In this document: positions 1-6,793 of the stretch, in pieces
Layout of the letters: each line of letters starts with the position of its first letter
How positions within the stretch are numbered: the first letter of the stretch is position 1
Assembly (NCBI GenBank): GCA_030066985.1
Contig: JASJAN010000027.1
Span: 1 to 44,926 of the forward strand
DNA: 44,926 nucleotides
DNA from: Desulfobacterales bacterium
Lineage (GTDB): Bacteria > Desulfobacterota > Desulfobacteria > Desulfobacterales > JAHEIW01
Direction: 5' to 3'
Notes under the pieces: generated by a model
What the model was told of the DNA's origin: nothing
The model's database searches: none
Seen by the model: the letters and a program-made list of their open reading frames with translations, nothing else
Program-made: the position numbers and the translations under genes

Positions 1-1261
1 TATTGTTCATTGTTGCGAAGATTTCCCAAAACATATTGGTCTGCCGAGGGGGTGTCTTGAAGACACGACTGCTTTGCTCGATTCTTTGGGAATCCGCCCA
101 AAAATAGTTGACGAGAGGTTCGAAGGCGAGCGAGTAAAAGCTGAATTTAAGGGTAGGCTAAGGTCAGAACAGCAAAAAGCAGCTGGTGCTCTTCTGGAGT
201 ACGATACCGGTGTGTTGGCAGCATCGACCGCATTTGGGAAAACTGTAGTCGCAGCTTATTTAATTGCAAAGCGATATGTAAACACTTTGATCCTGGTTCA
301 TTTAAAAGAGCTTCTGCATCAGTGGATCGCACGATTGAATTCTTTTCTCGATGTCTCTGCGAGTGATATTGGGCAAATCGGCGGCGGAAAACGTAAGCCA
401 ACCGGCATAATAGATGTCGCAACAATTCAGAGCTTAGGACGAAAGGGAGTGGTAGATGATATTGTGGCTAAATACGGCTATCTAATTGTGGACGAATGCC
501 ATCATATTTCCGCCAGAAGCTTTGAAATCGTTGCCCGACAGTGCAAAGCGAAATACGTTACTGGACTTTCAGCGACAGTTACCAGAAAAGATGGTCACCA
601 TCCAATTATTTTTATGAATTGTGGACCGGTTAGGTACAAAGTAGATGATAAGAAACAGGCGTCAGAAAGACCTTTTGCCCATAAAGTTATTGTCAGAGAA
701 ACGAGCTTTAGGATGCCTGCTTCATTTGAGGCAGATCGGTATACTGCTATCCACGAAATTTATAGAGCCTTATTACAAAGCGATGAGCGCAATCAAGTCA
801 TCGTCTCCGATGTAATGAACGCCATTAAAAAAAATCGTTTCCCAGTTATCCTGACCGAACGTGTTGAGCATCTTGAAACTCTAAAAGGCCTACTTGAAAA
901 CAAAATTACAAATCTAATAGTCATGAAAGGTGGAATGGGTAAAAAGCAGCGGCAGAAAGCATTAAACGCACTTAATTCTCTTCCCGATGATGCTGAAAAA
1001 GCGGTCCTTGCTACAGGTCGGTACTTAGGGGAAGGATTCGATGACGAAAGGCTTGATACTTTATTTTTGACTCTGCCAATTTCCTGGAGAGGTACTCTAA
1101 ATCAATATGCCGGTCGATTGCACAGAATCCACGACACCAAAAAAAAAGTGGTGATTTACGATTACGCGGATCTGGAAGTACCGGTCTTGGTAAGGATGTA
1201 CGATAGGCGACTGAGAGGTTATCGATCAATAGGATATGAAATCGAAGACGATCTCGCTTGA
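1..1261 (+). CDS. TOTE-type conflict system primase-helicase, C-terminal helicase part (5' truncated by window edge)
   Basis: The frame is open from base 2, and the residues before the first internal start (TTG at 74) fit the family, so this is the 3' part of a longer gene. Counting from 74, SF2 helicase motifs appear in order: Walker A STAFGKT (51-57), DECHH (140-144), SAT (166-168), a motif V region ATGRYLGEGFDD (313-324) and motif VI QYAGRLHR (344-351). The segment just before the helicase (EDFPKHIGLPRGCLED) and the block GQIGGGKRKPTG match what I recall of proteins annotated as TOTE conflict system primase/helicase, which join an archaeo-eukaryotic primase to this helicase. The primase itself would lie outside the window. 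The family is thought to act in defence against invasive DNA. Its position beside a tRNA integration site suggests mobile-island cargo. Helicase identity is near certain; the TOTE assignment is from memory of family sequences. Confidence 0.82.
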   Translation, partial: IVHCCEDFPKHIGLPRGCLEDTTALLDSLGIRPKIVDERFEGERVKAEFKGRLRSEQQKAAGALLEYDTGVLAASTAFGKTVVAAYLIAKRYVNTLILVHLKELLHQWIARLNSFLDVSASDIGQIGGGKRKPTGIIDVATIQSLGRKGVVDDIVAKYGYLIVDECHHISARSFEIVARQCKAKYVTGLSATVTRKDGHHPIIFMNCGPVRYKVDDKKQASERPFAHKVIVRETSFRMPASFEADRYTAIHEIYRALLQSDERNQVIVSDVMNAIKKNRFPVILTERVEHLETLKGLLENKITNLIVMKGGMGKKQRQKALNALNSLPDDAEKAVLATGRYLGEGFDDERLDTLFLTLPISWRGTLNQYAGRLHRIHDTKKKVVIYDYADLEVPVLVRMYDRRLRGYRSIGYEIEDDLA

Positions 1262-1324
1262 TGCGGGTTGCTAATCCGTGTAGGTTGTACGAAAACAAAT
1301 GCCAGTTTGCATATTTTTGCATAT

Positions 1325-1372
1325 AAAAGAGAAACAGCTCCTGTAACTTACTGAAACCGTTTCTCTTTTTTT
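1325..1372 (+). terminator. Rho-independent terminator after the helicase gene
   Basis: AAAAGAGAAAC (1325-1335) pairs perfectly with GTTTCTCTTTT (1359-1369) across a 23-base loop, and the right arm runs into a T tract. It lies about 65 bases after the helicase stop codon. The A-rich left arm means it could also stop minus-strand transcription. Confidence 0.7.
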
Positions 1373-1380
1373 AATGGTAT

Positions 1381-1405
1381 GCCGAAGGCCGGACTTGAAC
1401 CTGCA
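1381..1405 (-). repeat. Partial tRNA-Leu 3' end, putative att site copy
   Basis: Bases 1381-1401 (21 nt) are identical to 1890-1910, the T-arm and 3' acceptor strand of the intact tRNA-Leu. After one mismatch the next bases (GCAC) match again. The rest of the tRNA is absent, so this is not a functional tRNA. Duplication of a tRNA 3' end is the usual trace of tyrosine-recombinase integration. Confidence 0.75.
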
Positions 1406-1438
1406 CCAACCCGCTATTGGCGCGGGTTTGCGGTCACT

Positions 1439-1456
1439 GTGGACGAGTAGTGGACG
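1439..1456. repeat. Direct repeat pair GTGGAC-N5-GTGGACG (left), possible integrase arm site
   Basis: GTGGAC at 1439-1444 and GTGGACG at 1450-1456 are in direct orientation with an 11-base period, about one helical turn. The same arrangement recurs at 1753-1770. Position 38 bases inside the att-like copy fits an arm-type binding site for a tyrosine recombinase. The function is inferred. Confidence 0.5.
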
Positions 1457-1461
1457 AATGT

Positions 1462-1722
1462 TCAATTTTCTGATTTAATTCCTTTTGACTTATCTTCTTC
1501 ATCAAAAATGATATCTAAAAGATACATTAAGGATTCACCGTTATCACCATCGCCACCTCGTTTCCAACAGAAATAATCGTCGTTCCAAACAAAATCAACG
1601 TTCATTATTTTCTCCATCAGAGCTTCGCTTTTAGGATGATGGTCGATTCCATTTTCCCAACGCTTCTCAATGTCATATTCAACACCTTCAACTTTTGGGT
1701 ATTTTTCTTTTTCTAAAATCAT
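1462..1722 (-). CDS. Small acidic hypothetical protein, 86 aa
   Basis: I do not recognise this protein. It is 86 residues, clearly acidic (roughly 22 Asp/Glu against 12 Lys/Arg), with no membrane segment or signal peptide, and with aromatic residues in its middle (FVWNDDYFCW). A purine-rich GGAGAAAGGAG directly upstream of the ATG supports translation. It is the only ORF of note between the two tRNA-Leu 3'-end copies and is bracketed by the GTGGAC repeats, so it is probably element cargo. Small acidic cargo proteins are sometimes DNA mimics or immunity-type proteins, but nothing here shows that specifically. Confidence 0.55.
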   Translation of the reverse strand: MILEKEKYPKVEGVEYDIEKRWENGIDHHPKSEALMEKIMNVDFVWNDDYFCWKRGGDGDNGESLMYLLDIIFDEEDKSKGIKSEN

Positions 1723-1752
1723 CTCCTTTCTCCGAAATAGTTAACTATTTAT

Positions 1753-1770
1753 GTGGACATAAAGTGGACG
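1753..1770. repeat. Direct repeat pair GTGGAC-N5-GTGGACG (right), possible integrase arm site
   Basis: GTGGAC at 1753-1758 and GTGGACG at 1764-1770 have the same orientation and 5-base spacer length as the pair at 1439-1456. It lies about 120 bases inside the tRNA-Leu att copy. The role as an integrase arm site is inferred. Confidence 0.5.
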
Positions 1771-1821
1771 TTTTTACCTCACCAAAAAAAATCCTCTAAC
1801 CACCTGAAATTTTTACCAAAT

Positions 1822-1872
1822 AAAAACAGGCACCCACGTCATTCCTGAACCTTGACGTAAGTACCTGTTTTT
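1822..1872 (-). terminator. Hairpin downstream of tRNA-Leu, probable terminator
   Basis: AAAAACAGG (1822-1830) and CCTGTTTTT (1864-1872) form a perfect outer stem, with a second inner pairing between ACGTCA (1836-1841) and TGACGT (1853-1858). On the minus strand the structure ends in a T run just after the tRNA 3' end. It lies inside the putative element, so it may have arrived with it. Confidence 0.6.
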
Positions 1873-1885
1873 GCGTGTAAAACTA

Positions 1886-1972
1886 TGGTGCCGAAGGCCG
1901 GACTTGAACCGGCACGGGCGTAGCCCACTACCCCCTCAAGATAGCGTGTCTACCAAGTTCCACCACTTCGGC
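1886..1972 (-). tRNA. tRNA-Leu(GAG)
   Basis: Read on the minus strand, an 87-nt tRNA starts GCCGAAGTGG and ends with an encoded CCA. The acceptor strands GCCGAAG and CTTCGGC pair. The anticodon stem is CTATC/GGTAG with loop TTGAGGG, giving anticodon GAG. The long variable arm and the T-arm sequence GGTTCAAGTCC are typical of class II tRNA-Leu. It lies 33 bases after secG, the same neighbourhood as E. coli secG-leuU, also a Leu(GAG) tRNA. Its 3' end is duplicated at 1381-1401, marking it as an integration target. Confidence 0.95.
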
Positions 1973-2005
1973 TCGTGAATCAACGAATGAAGTTTATAGC
2001 ACAGT

Positions 2006-2413
2006 TTATTCTGATTGCGCCGGTTTGGCCGGTGCCTCGCTCTGCTGCGGAGCGGTCTGCTCTTGAGCTGCCGGTGCAGACGGGGCCGGAGTCGAACTTT
2101 CCTGGGGTGCCGTCTCGCTCGGGGCCGCTGGTGCCGTCTGCTCTACCGGAGCGGGTATTTGGGGCATGATCGAGTCGGCCGTGCGATGGCTGGACATGTA
2201 TGCCAGTACCAGGGATGTCAGCATAAACACAATGGCCGCTACGGTGGTGGCCTTACTTAAAAAGGTTGAGGCCCCAGTACTGCCAAACAGGGTTTGACTT
2301 CCGCCGCCGCCAAAGGCAGCACCCATATCAGCGCCCTTTCCGGTTTGAAGCAACACAATCATAATCAGGGCAATACATACGGCTACATGAACGATGACGA
2401 GTATTATTGACAT
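2006..2413 (-). CDS. secG: Protein-export membrane protein SecG
   Basis: SecG is the small accessory subunit of the SecYEG translocon in the inner membrane. The first ~75 residues are classic: a first helix (IILVIVHVAVCIALIMIVLL), the cytoplasmic loop with QTGKGADMGAAFGGGGSQTLFGS, then a second helix ending LTSLVLAYM. After residue ~78 comes a tail of about 55 residues made almost wholly of Ala, Pro, Glu, Gln, Ser and Thr. This low-complexity extension makes the protein longer than the ~75-110 residues usual for the family. A GGGAC ribosome site precedes the ATG. It sits between tpiA and tRNA-Leu, a common arrangement in proteobacteria. Confidence 0.93.
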   Translation of the reverse strand: MSIILVIVHVAVCIALIMIVLLQTGKGADMGAAFGGGGSQTLFGSTGASTFLSKATTVAAIVFMLTSLVLAYMSSHRTADSIMPQIPAPVEQTAPAAPSETAPQESSTPAPSAPAAQEQTAPQQSEAPAKPAQSE

Positions 2414-2487
2414 TTTTTTATTTGTCCCTACAAAAAAATCTAACGCTGAATGGCATTAGTGTATATTAACCTAAAATACATATTTTT

Positions 2488-2586
2488 TAAAGGTTGAGCC
2501 CTTTACCCCGTTACCGGTAGATTTATTGCAATCGGATTTTTTTTCCAATTTTAACGGGCTCAACGGGCTTAACCGGCACAACCGGC
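2488..2586. repeat. Intergenic word repeats of the AACGGGCTcAACGGG type
   Basis: Between tpiA and secG, variants of AACGGGCT and AACCGGC repeat on the right side (2553-2586), and an inverted version (GGTTGAGCCC...CCCCGTTACCGG) lies to the left at 2491-2517. The same words recur at 37371-37401, upstream of guaB. Role unknown. Confidence 0.5.
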
Positions 2587-2596
2587 CAACCAAATA

Positions 2597-3355
2597 TTAT
2601 TTAAATTTGACAATCTGGCTGAACGATTCGGCGTCAAGACTGGCGCCGCCCACCAGGGCGCCGTCAATGTCCGGCATTTCCATCAGACCGGCAATGTTAT
2701 CCGGCTTGACACTGCCGCCATACAAAATCCGCATGGATTCAGACAGCCCATTGCCGTAAAGTTTTTCCACCAATGAGCGGATGAACTGATGCACATCCTG
2801 GGCCTGGTCATCGGTTGCTGTTTTGCCGGTTCCGATGGCCCAAACCGGTTCATAGGCAATGACCAGCGTATCCAGGTCTTCTGAAACCAACCCTTCTAAC
2901 CCTTTTTGAACCTGTTTGTCAAGCACGGAAAAGGTTTGTTCGGCCTCACGCTCTTTTTCGGTTTCTCCCACACAAAAGACCGGAATCAGCTCTGCCTCAA
3001 TAGCCGCCCGTATTTTTTTGTTAACGGTCTGATCAGTCTCAGCGAAATACTGCCTGCGCTCGGAATGGCCGATGATACAATAGGTGCATCCCACAGCTTT
3101 TAGCATGGAAGCTGATATTTCGCCGGTATAGGCGCCCTCGGTTTCCCAGAATAGATTTTGTGCACCGAGCGCCACCGGTCCCTTGTAGGTGACAGCACTC
3201 ACCGCGGCAAGGGCGGTGTAGGTTGGGGCAATCATGATGTCGACATCAGCCACTGAACCCACGCGCAGATCCAGTTCCTGCGCGGTTTCAGCGGCTTCTT
3301 TCGGCGTTTTATACATTTTCCAGTTTCCCGCTATCAGCGGTCTTCGTTTCGCCAT
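2597..3355 (-). CDS. tpiA: Triosephosphate isomerase
   Basis: This cytoplasmic glycolytic and gluconeogenic enzyme interconverts dihydroxyacetone phosphate and glyceraldehyde 3-phosphate. At 252 residues it has the normal length. Visible active-site elements are the substrate-binding lysine in GNWKMYK (K13), the electrophilic histidine in IIGHSERR, the catalytic glutamate in AYEPVWAIGTGK (which also begins loop 6), and the phosphate-binding GGSVKPDN and GALVGGASL near the C terminus. An AAAGG ribosome site precedes the ATG. It follows gap on the same strand after a ~310-base gap containing inverted repeats, so the two glycolytic genes are adjacent but may be separately transcribed. Confidence 0.97.
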   Translation of the reverse strand: MAKRRPLIAGNWKMYKTPKEAAETAQELDLRVGSVADVDIMIAPTYTALAAVSAVTYKGPVALGAQNLFWETEGAYTGEISASMLKAVGCTYCIIGHSERRQYFAETDQTVNKKIRAAIEAELIPVFCVGETEKEREAEQTFSVLDKQVQKGLEGLVSEDLDTLVIAYEPVWAIGTGKTATDDQAQDVHQFIRSLVEKLYGNGLSESMRILYGGSVKPDNIAGLMEMPDIDGALVGGASLDAESFSQIVKFK

Positions 3356-3665
3356 CTTTAGTTACCTTTCTTTATTCAAACTTTCCGGCTATATCAAATG
3401 AAGTTCCATATTTTAGCATTTATCGGATTCAGGTGTCAGGTGTCAGGTTTCAGGGCACATCAGACAGCAGGCAGAACGCCGTTGCTGAGAATAGTAAATG
3501 AAACGATTTTAATCTCTGCTTTCTATGAGCCACAGAGGGCAGTCCTATTTTAGGTTGCTTCTGGTAGATTCTCATTGTCTAACAATTTTTTGCTGACACC
3601 TGACACCTGAAACCTTTAATAGCAGTTAAACCCCTTGTGTGAATTCTATGTTAGGTTTAAAAATT
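3356..3665. other. gap-tpiA intergenic region with a 19-bp inverted repeat
   Basis: No gene is visible. TTCAGGTGTCAGGTGTCAG (3428-3446) is matched in perfect inverted orientation at 3593-3611, about 145 bases away. Each arm is itself a tandem of AGGTGTC units followed by variants (AGGTTTCAG). This is one of several intergenic word-repeat families in the window. No convincing terminator or promoter was found. Confidence 0.6.
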
Positions 3666-4670
3666 TTACAAATCGGTGCCTATCATAGCAGCCAGATCCA
3701 CCATCCGGTGAGAGTAGCCCGCCTCATTATCATACCAGGACAGCACTTTGATCATGTTGCCGACAACATAGGTTGTGGGGGCATCGACGACAGATGAAAA
3801 CGGGGAGCCGTTGTAATCAACTGAAACCAGCGGCTCTTCGCTGTATCCCAGGATTCCGGCCAAGGATCCTTCTGAAGCGCTTTTAAGGGCCGCATTTACC
3901 TCTGATTTTGTCGTATCCGGTTTTTCAACTGCGGCCACGAAATCCACCAGGGAGACATTGGGTGTTGGCACGCGGATGGCCAAACCGTTGAGTTTGCCGT
4001 CAAGTTCCGGCATCACCAGGGCGACCGCTTTGGCCGCTCCGGTGGTGGTGGGCACCATTGAAAGGGCAGCAGCCCGCGCACGGCGCAAATCCTTGTGCGG
4101 AAAATCCAGCAGTCGTTGATCACCGGTGTAAGCGTGAATGGTCGTCATCAGGCCGGATTTTAAACCAAAATTTTCCAGGATCACTTTTGCCACCGGCGCC
4201 AGACAATTGGTCGTGCATGACGCGTTTGAAATGATATGATGCCGGCGCGGATCATATTGATTTGAGTTGACACCCATAACAAGGGTGATATCCGGATCAC
4301 TGGCGGGCGCGGAAATGATGACTTTACGGGCCCCGGCCGTCAGATGCCCGGACGCGCCTTCACGATCGCGAAACAACCCGGTGCATTCAGCAACGATATC
4401 AACACCCAGCTTTTCCCAGCCAATTTTGGAGGGCTCTTTGATGGATCGGATCGCAATGGATTTGTCATCTATCTGCAGGCGGTCATCCTGGGCAGTGACA
4501 TCCACATCAAACCTGCCGTGAACGGAATCGTATTTTAGCAAATGGCCCATGGTGGCAGCATCTGCCAGATCATTAATGGCAACCACCTGTACTTCAGGAT
4601 GGTTCCAGACGGCGCGGAGCACGAGGCGTCCGATGCGACCGAACCCATTGATACCCATTTTTACGGTCAT
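3666..4670 (-). CDS. gap: Glyceraldehyde-3-phosphate dehydrogenase, type I, NAD-dependent
   Basis: It oxidises and phosphorylates glyceraldehyde 3-phosphate to 1,3-bisphosphoglycerate (reversibly), with NAD. At 334 residues it is full length. The N-terminal Rossmann motif is GINGFGRIGR (7-16), and Asp34 in AINDL favours NAD over NADP. The catalytic cysteine is C152 in SNASCTTNC, and the C terminus keeps SWYDNEAGYSHRMVDL. Its ATG overlaps the stop codon of rimI in an ATGA, so translation of gap is probably coupled to rimI. tpiA follows downstream. Confidence 0.97.
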   Translation of the reverse strand: MTVKMGINGFGRIGRLVLRAVWNHPEVQVVAINDLADAATMGHLLKYDSVHGRFDVDVTAQDDRLQIDDKSIAIRSIKEPSKIGWEKLGVDIVAECTGLFRDREGASGHLTAGARKVIISAPASDPDITLVMGVNSNQYDPRRHHIISNASCTTNCLAPVAKVILENFGLKSGLMTTIHAYTGDQRLLDFPHKDLRRARAAALSMVPTTTGAAKAVALVMPELDGKLNGLAIRVPTPNVSLVDFVAAVEKPDTTKSEVNAALKSASEGSLAGILGYSEEPLVSVDYNGSPFSSVVDAPTTYVVGNMIKVLSWYDNEAGYSHRMVDLAAMIGTDL

Positions 4671-5137
4671 GGTGTCACCTTTAAATGTTTTACCATTACC
4701 AGCGCATCTTCGCCGGTTTCAGGATAATAATTGGGTCTTGTGCCCAGCGACTGAAAACCTGCTCTGCGATACAGGGCAATCGCGGATGTATTGCTGGGGC
4801 GAACCTCAATATAAACTGCGTCAAGCCGTTTCTGTTGGGCAAGTGTAAAACATTGCCGTAGCATGCGGGTGGCCACCCCCTTGGTTTGAAAACTAACAGC
4901 GACTGCAATCCGCATGATATGCATTTCGTTCAAGATAACGCGTACAAACACATACGCGATGACATCACTGCTTTTTTGATTTACCTTTTTTCGGACGACA
5001 TAGCCAAATGCATCTTTATGGACTAATTCAGCTACAAATGATTTTCGCTGCCAGGGCCGCTTAAATGCCGCGCGGTCGATGGTCAGAATGGTATCTAGAT
5101 CCTGTGGCGTTACCGGATCCAGCTGCCAATCTGGCAT
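4667..5137 (-). CDS. rimI: Ribosomal-protein-alanine N-acetyltransferase RimI-like (GNAT)
   Basis: A GNAT-family acetyltransferase of 156 residues. RimI acetylates the N-terminal alanine of ribosomal protein S18, and many bacterial homologues have wider N-terminal targets. Family features are the N-terminal DLDTILTIDRAAF, central VRVILNEMHIMRIAV, the acetyl-CoA loop region SFQTKGVATRML (in place of the usual R-x-x-G-x-G), and the C-terminal IEVRPSNTSAIALYRRAGF followed by GTRPNYYPETGEDALVM, which is typical of RimI. It follows the EIIA gene by 3 bases and overlaps gap by 4, so all three are likely one transcript. The S18 target is inferred from family membership. Confidence 0.85.
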   Translation of the reverse strand: MPDWQLDPVTPQDLDTILTIDRAAFKRPWQRKSFVAELVHKDAFGYVVRKKVNQKSSDVIAYVFVRVILNEMHIMRIAVAVSFQTKGVATRMLRQCFTLAQQKRLDAVYIEVRPSNTSAIALYRRAGFQSLGTRPNYYPETGEDALVMVKHLKVTP

Positions 5138-5140
5138 ATC

Positions 5141-5554
5141 CTAACTCCGCTTGTTTCCTTTTAATATACCGCTTGCCAGGGAAATACTTTTCTTGCCGAA
5201 TTTTTCCAGTTTGACCGCCAGTTTGCCCAATTTCATTTTGTCACGGATATTGGCCGCTTGAATTAAAATTGGAAGATTAACACCGGATATCACTTCAATT
5301 TTTCCTTCTTCCAGGAAAGAATAACTCAAATTCGATGGGGTCCCGCCGAACATATCCGTTAGAATCAGGACACCATCTTTGGATTTGACCTTTTTGATGC
5401 CTTTGGCAATTTTATTCCGCAAGACCTCGGTGCTTTCGGTCAGATCAATTGATACCGACACCAGGGCTTCCGGTTTGCTGCCGATGATAAACTCGGCTGC
5501 CTCGATGAGCGCATCTCCTAATTGACTGTGCGTTACGATTACGATTCCGATCAT
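5141..5554 (-). CDS. PTS EIIA component, mannose family
   Basis: The 137-residue protein matches the EIIA-Man fold: IGIVIVTHSQLGDALIEAA, with the phosphorylated histidine at H9, then VLILTDMFGGTPSNLS and EVISGVNLPILIQA. EIIA proteins of this family accept phosphate from HPr and pass it to EIIB, or act purely as regulators. No EIIB, EIIC or EIID is nearby; the neighbours are rapZ and ptsN, so a regulatory role is more likely than sugar uptake (inference). It occupies the place held by the HPr-like ptsO in the E. coli rpoN cluster. A clear AAGGAG ribosome site precedes the ATG. Confidence 0.9.
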   Translation of the reverse strand: MIGIVIVTHSQLGDALIEAAEFIIGSKPEALVSVSIDLTESTEVLRNKIAKGIKKVKSKDGVLILTDMFGGTPSNLSYSFLEEGKIEVISGVNLPILIQAANIRDKMKLGKLAVKLEKFGKKSISLASGILKGNKRS

Positions 5555-5596
5555 GGTGCTCCTTCAGTAATGCATGGAATAAGCTAAAGATTCAGG

Positions 5597-5662
5597 CTCA
5601 CGCAAACCCGCCCGCCTCGCCTTGCGGCCTCGCATGGCGGGCGTGGGTGCAAAGACGCCAAG
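5597..5662 (+). repeat. Interspersed intergenic repeat family A, copy 1
   Basis: It starts CTCACGCAAACCCGCCCGCC, contains an internal GCCCGCC...GGCGGGC hairpin, and ends GCAAAGACGCCAAG. It is near-identical to 13135-13205 (same orientation) and 17888-17950 (inverted), with a looser relative at 42971-43053. All copies are intergenic. Confidence 0.75.
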
Positions 5663-5793
5663 TTTCTTATCGTTTAGATCACAAATCTTACTGGGCTTAG
5701 CTCGCTGTCGCTGCAGCTATAGCGCGGCAAGCAGTTCAGTGTGATGATACAATTTTTTTGCTTTTAGCTCATTCAATTTTAAAAAAGCTCAAA

Positions 5794-6666
5794 CTATGAT
5801 GTTTGATGAATATCGCGATGAACAATTTCTATTTGATCTTTAGTTTTTCGAATATGATCAAAAAGGGCGCCTGCGATGGTCACCGAGCGGTGGCGGCCGC
5901 CGGTGCAACCGACACCTAATGTCAGGTAGGATTTGCCCTCTTTTTCATACATGGGTATCAGATAATCAAGCAATTCCATATATTTATCTAAAAAGGCCTG
6001 GGTATCCGGATGGTTTAATACAAATTTTTTAATTTTAGAATGTGTGCCATCCAAAGGTTTTAACTCCGAATCGAAGTATGGGTTGACCAGAAAACGGACA
6101 TCTACAATCAGGTCAGCATCGTAGGGGATCCCATACTTAAAACCAAAAGAGACCACTTGAATCCGCATCGCTACTTTTGCTCTGCTCTTGCGGACGATTT
6201 CCATGATACTGGCTTTGAGTTCATGGACCGTATAATTGGAAGTGTCAATGATTTTATCGGACACAGTCCTTAAATTCCCCAGTTGCTGCTTTTCTGCCCG
6301 AATACCTTCCAGCAGGCTTTTGCCTTGCTGTGATAACGGATGTTGTCTGCGGGTAGCACTGTAACGCTGTACCAGGACATCTTCTTCAGCTTCGAGAAAA
6401 AGGAATTCAAAGACGTAGCCTTCCTTTTTTAAGGACTCAAAAACAGGACCGTATTCGGAGAGAAATCCCTTTTCCCGCAGATCCATCACAAAGGCGACAC
6501 CGGCGATTCCGGTATCACTTTCAATGGGTAATTCGAGAAACTTGGGAAGGAGAGCGACCGGCATGTTATCAACGCAGTAAAAGCCGGCATCCTCAAATGC
6601 TGCCATGGCCGTGCTTTTACCGGAACCCGATAGGCCGGTTATTATTATAATATTTAGCTGTTTCAC
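5794..6666 (-). CDS. rapZ: RNase adapter protein RapZ (YvcJ/YhbJ family nucleotide-binding protein)
   Basis: A full-length 290-residue protein with an N-terminal P-loop GLSGSGKS (11-18), VDNMPVALLP shortly after, and the conserved C-terminal core DVRFLVNPYFDSELKPLDG and TLGVGCTGGRHRSVTIA. In E. coli RapZ binds nucleotides and small RNAs and directs RNase E to the GlmZ sRNA, tuning glucosamine-6-phosphate synthesis. Elsewhere the family is a NTPase of less certain role, and whether GlmZ-like RNAs exist here is unknown. The start is GTG at 6666 in the family-expected position; no strong ribosome site is visible. It lies downstream of ptsN, as in most proteobacteria. Confidence 0.94.
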   Translation of the reverse strand: MKQLNIIIITGLSGSGKSTAMAAFEDAGFYCVDNMPVALLPKFLELPIESDTGIAGVAFVMDLREKGFLSEYGPVFESLKKEGYVFEFLFLEAEEDVLVQRYSATRRQHPLSQQGKSLLEGIRAEKQQLGNLRTVSDKIIDTSNYTVHELKASIMEIVRKSRAKVAMRIQVVSFGFKYGIPYDADLIVDVRFLVNPYFDSELKPLDGTHSKIKKFVLNHPDTQAFLDKYMELLDYLIPMYEKEGKSYLTLGVGCTGGRHRSVTIAGALFDHIRKTKDQIEIVHRDIHQTS

Positions 6667-6793
6667 ATTATAAACTTAGAAGCTGCGCTTCAATCGGAAT
6701 ATTGAAATACTGGAATGGCCAACTCCACCGAAGTAGGTGCTGCTACGGAGGCCGGGTTGGAATTACGGGTTCAGGAAACAAGATCGATGCAGC

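Larger units (their letters stand above)
1381..1910. mobile_element. Putative small integrative element or remnant at tRNA-Leu
   Basis: About 510 bp bounded by 21-bp direct repeats of the tRNA-Leu 3' end (1381-1401 and 1890-1910). Inside are one small ORF (1462-1722, minus), a GTGGAC repeat pair near each end, and a hairpin next to the tRNA. No integrase is present. It could be a non-autonomous element, a deletion remnant, or the right-hand member of a tandem array whose larger partner to the left carries the TOTE gene. Boundaries are inferred from the repeats only. Confidence 0.5.

Noticed and set aside
74-76. TTG at 74 as the real start of the helicase gene
   Set aside because: The frame is open to the window edge and the residues before it match the family, so the gene is truncated by the window.
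1381-1440. A second tRNA gene
   Set aside because: Only the T-arm and 3' acceptor strand are present; there is no D-arm, anticodon arm or 5' acceptor strand.
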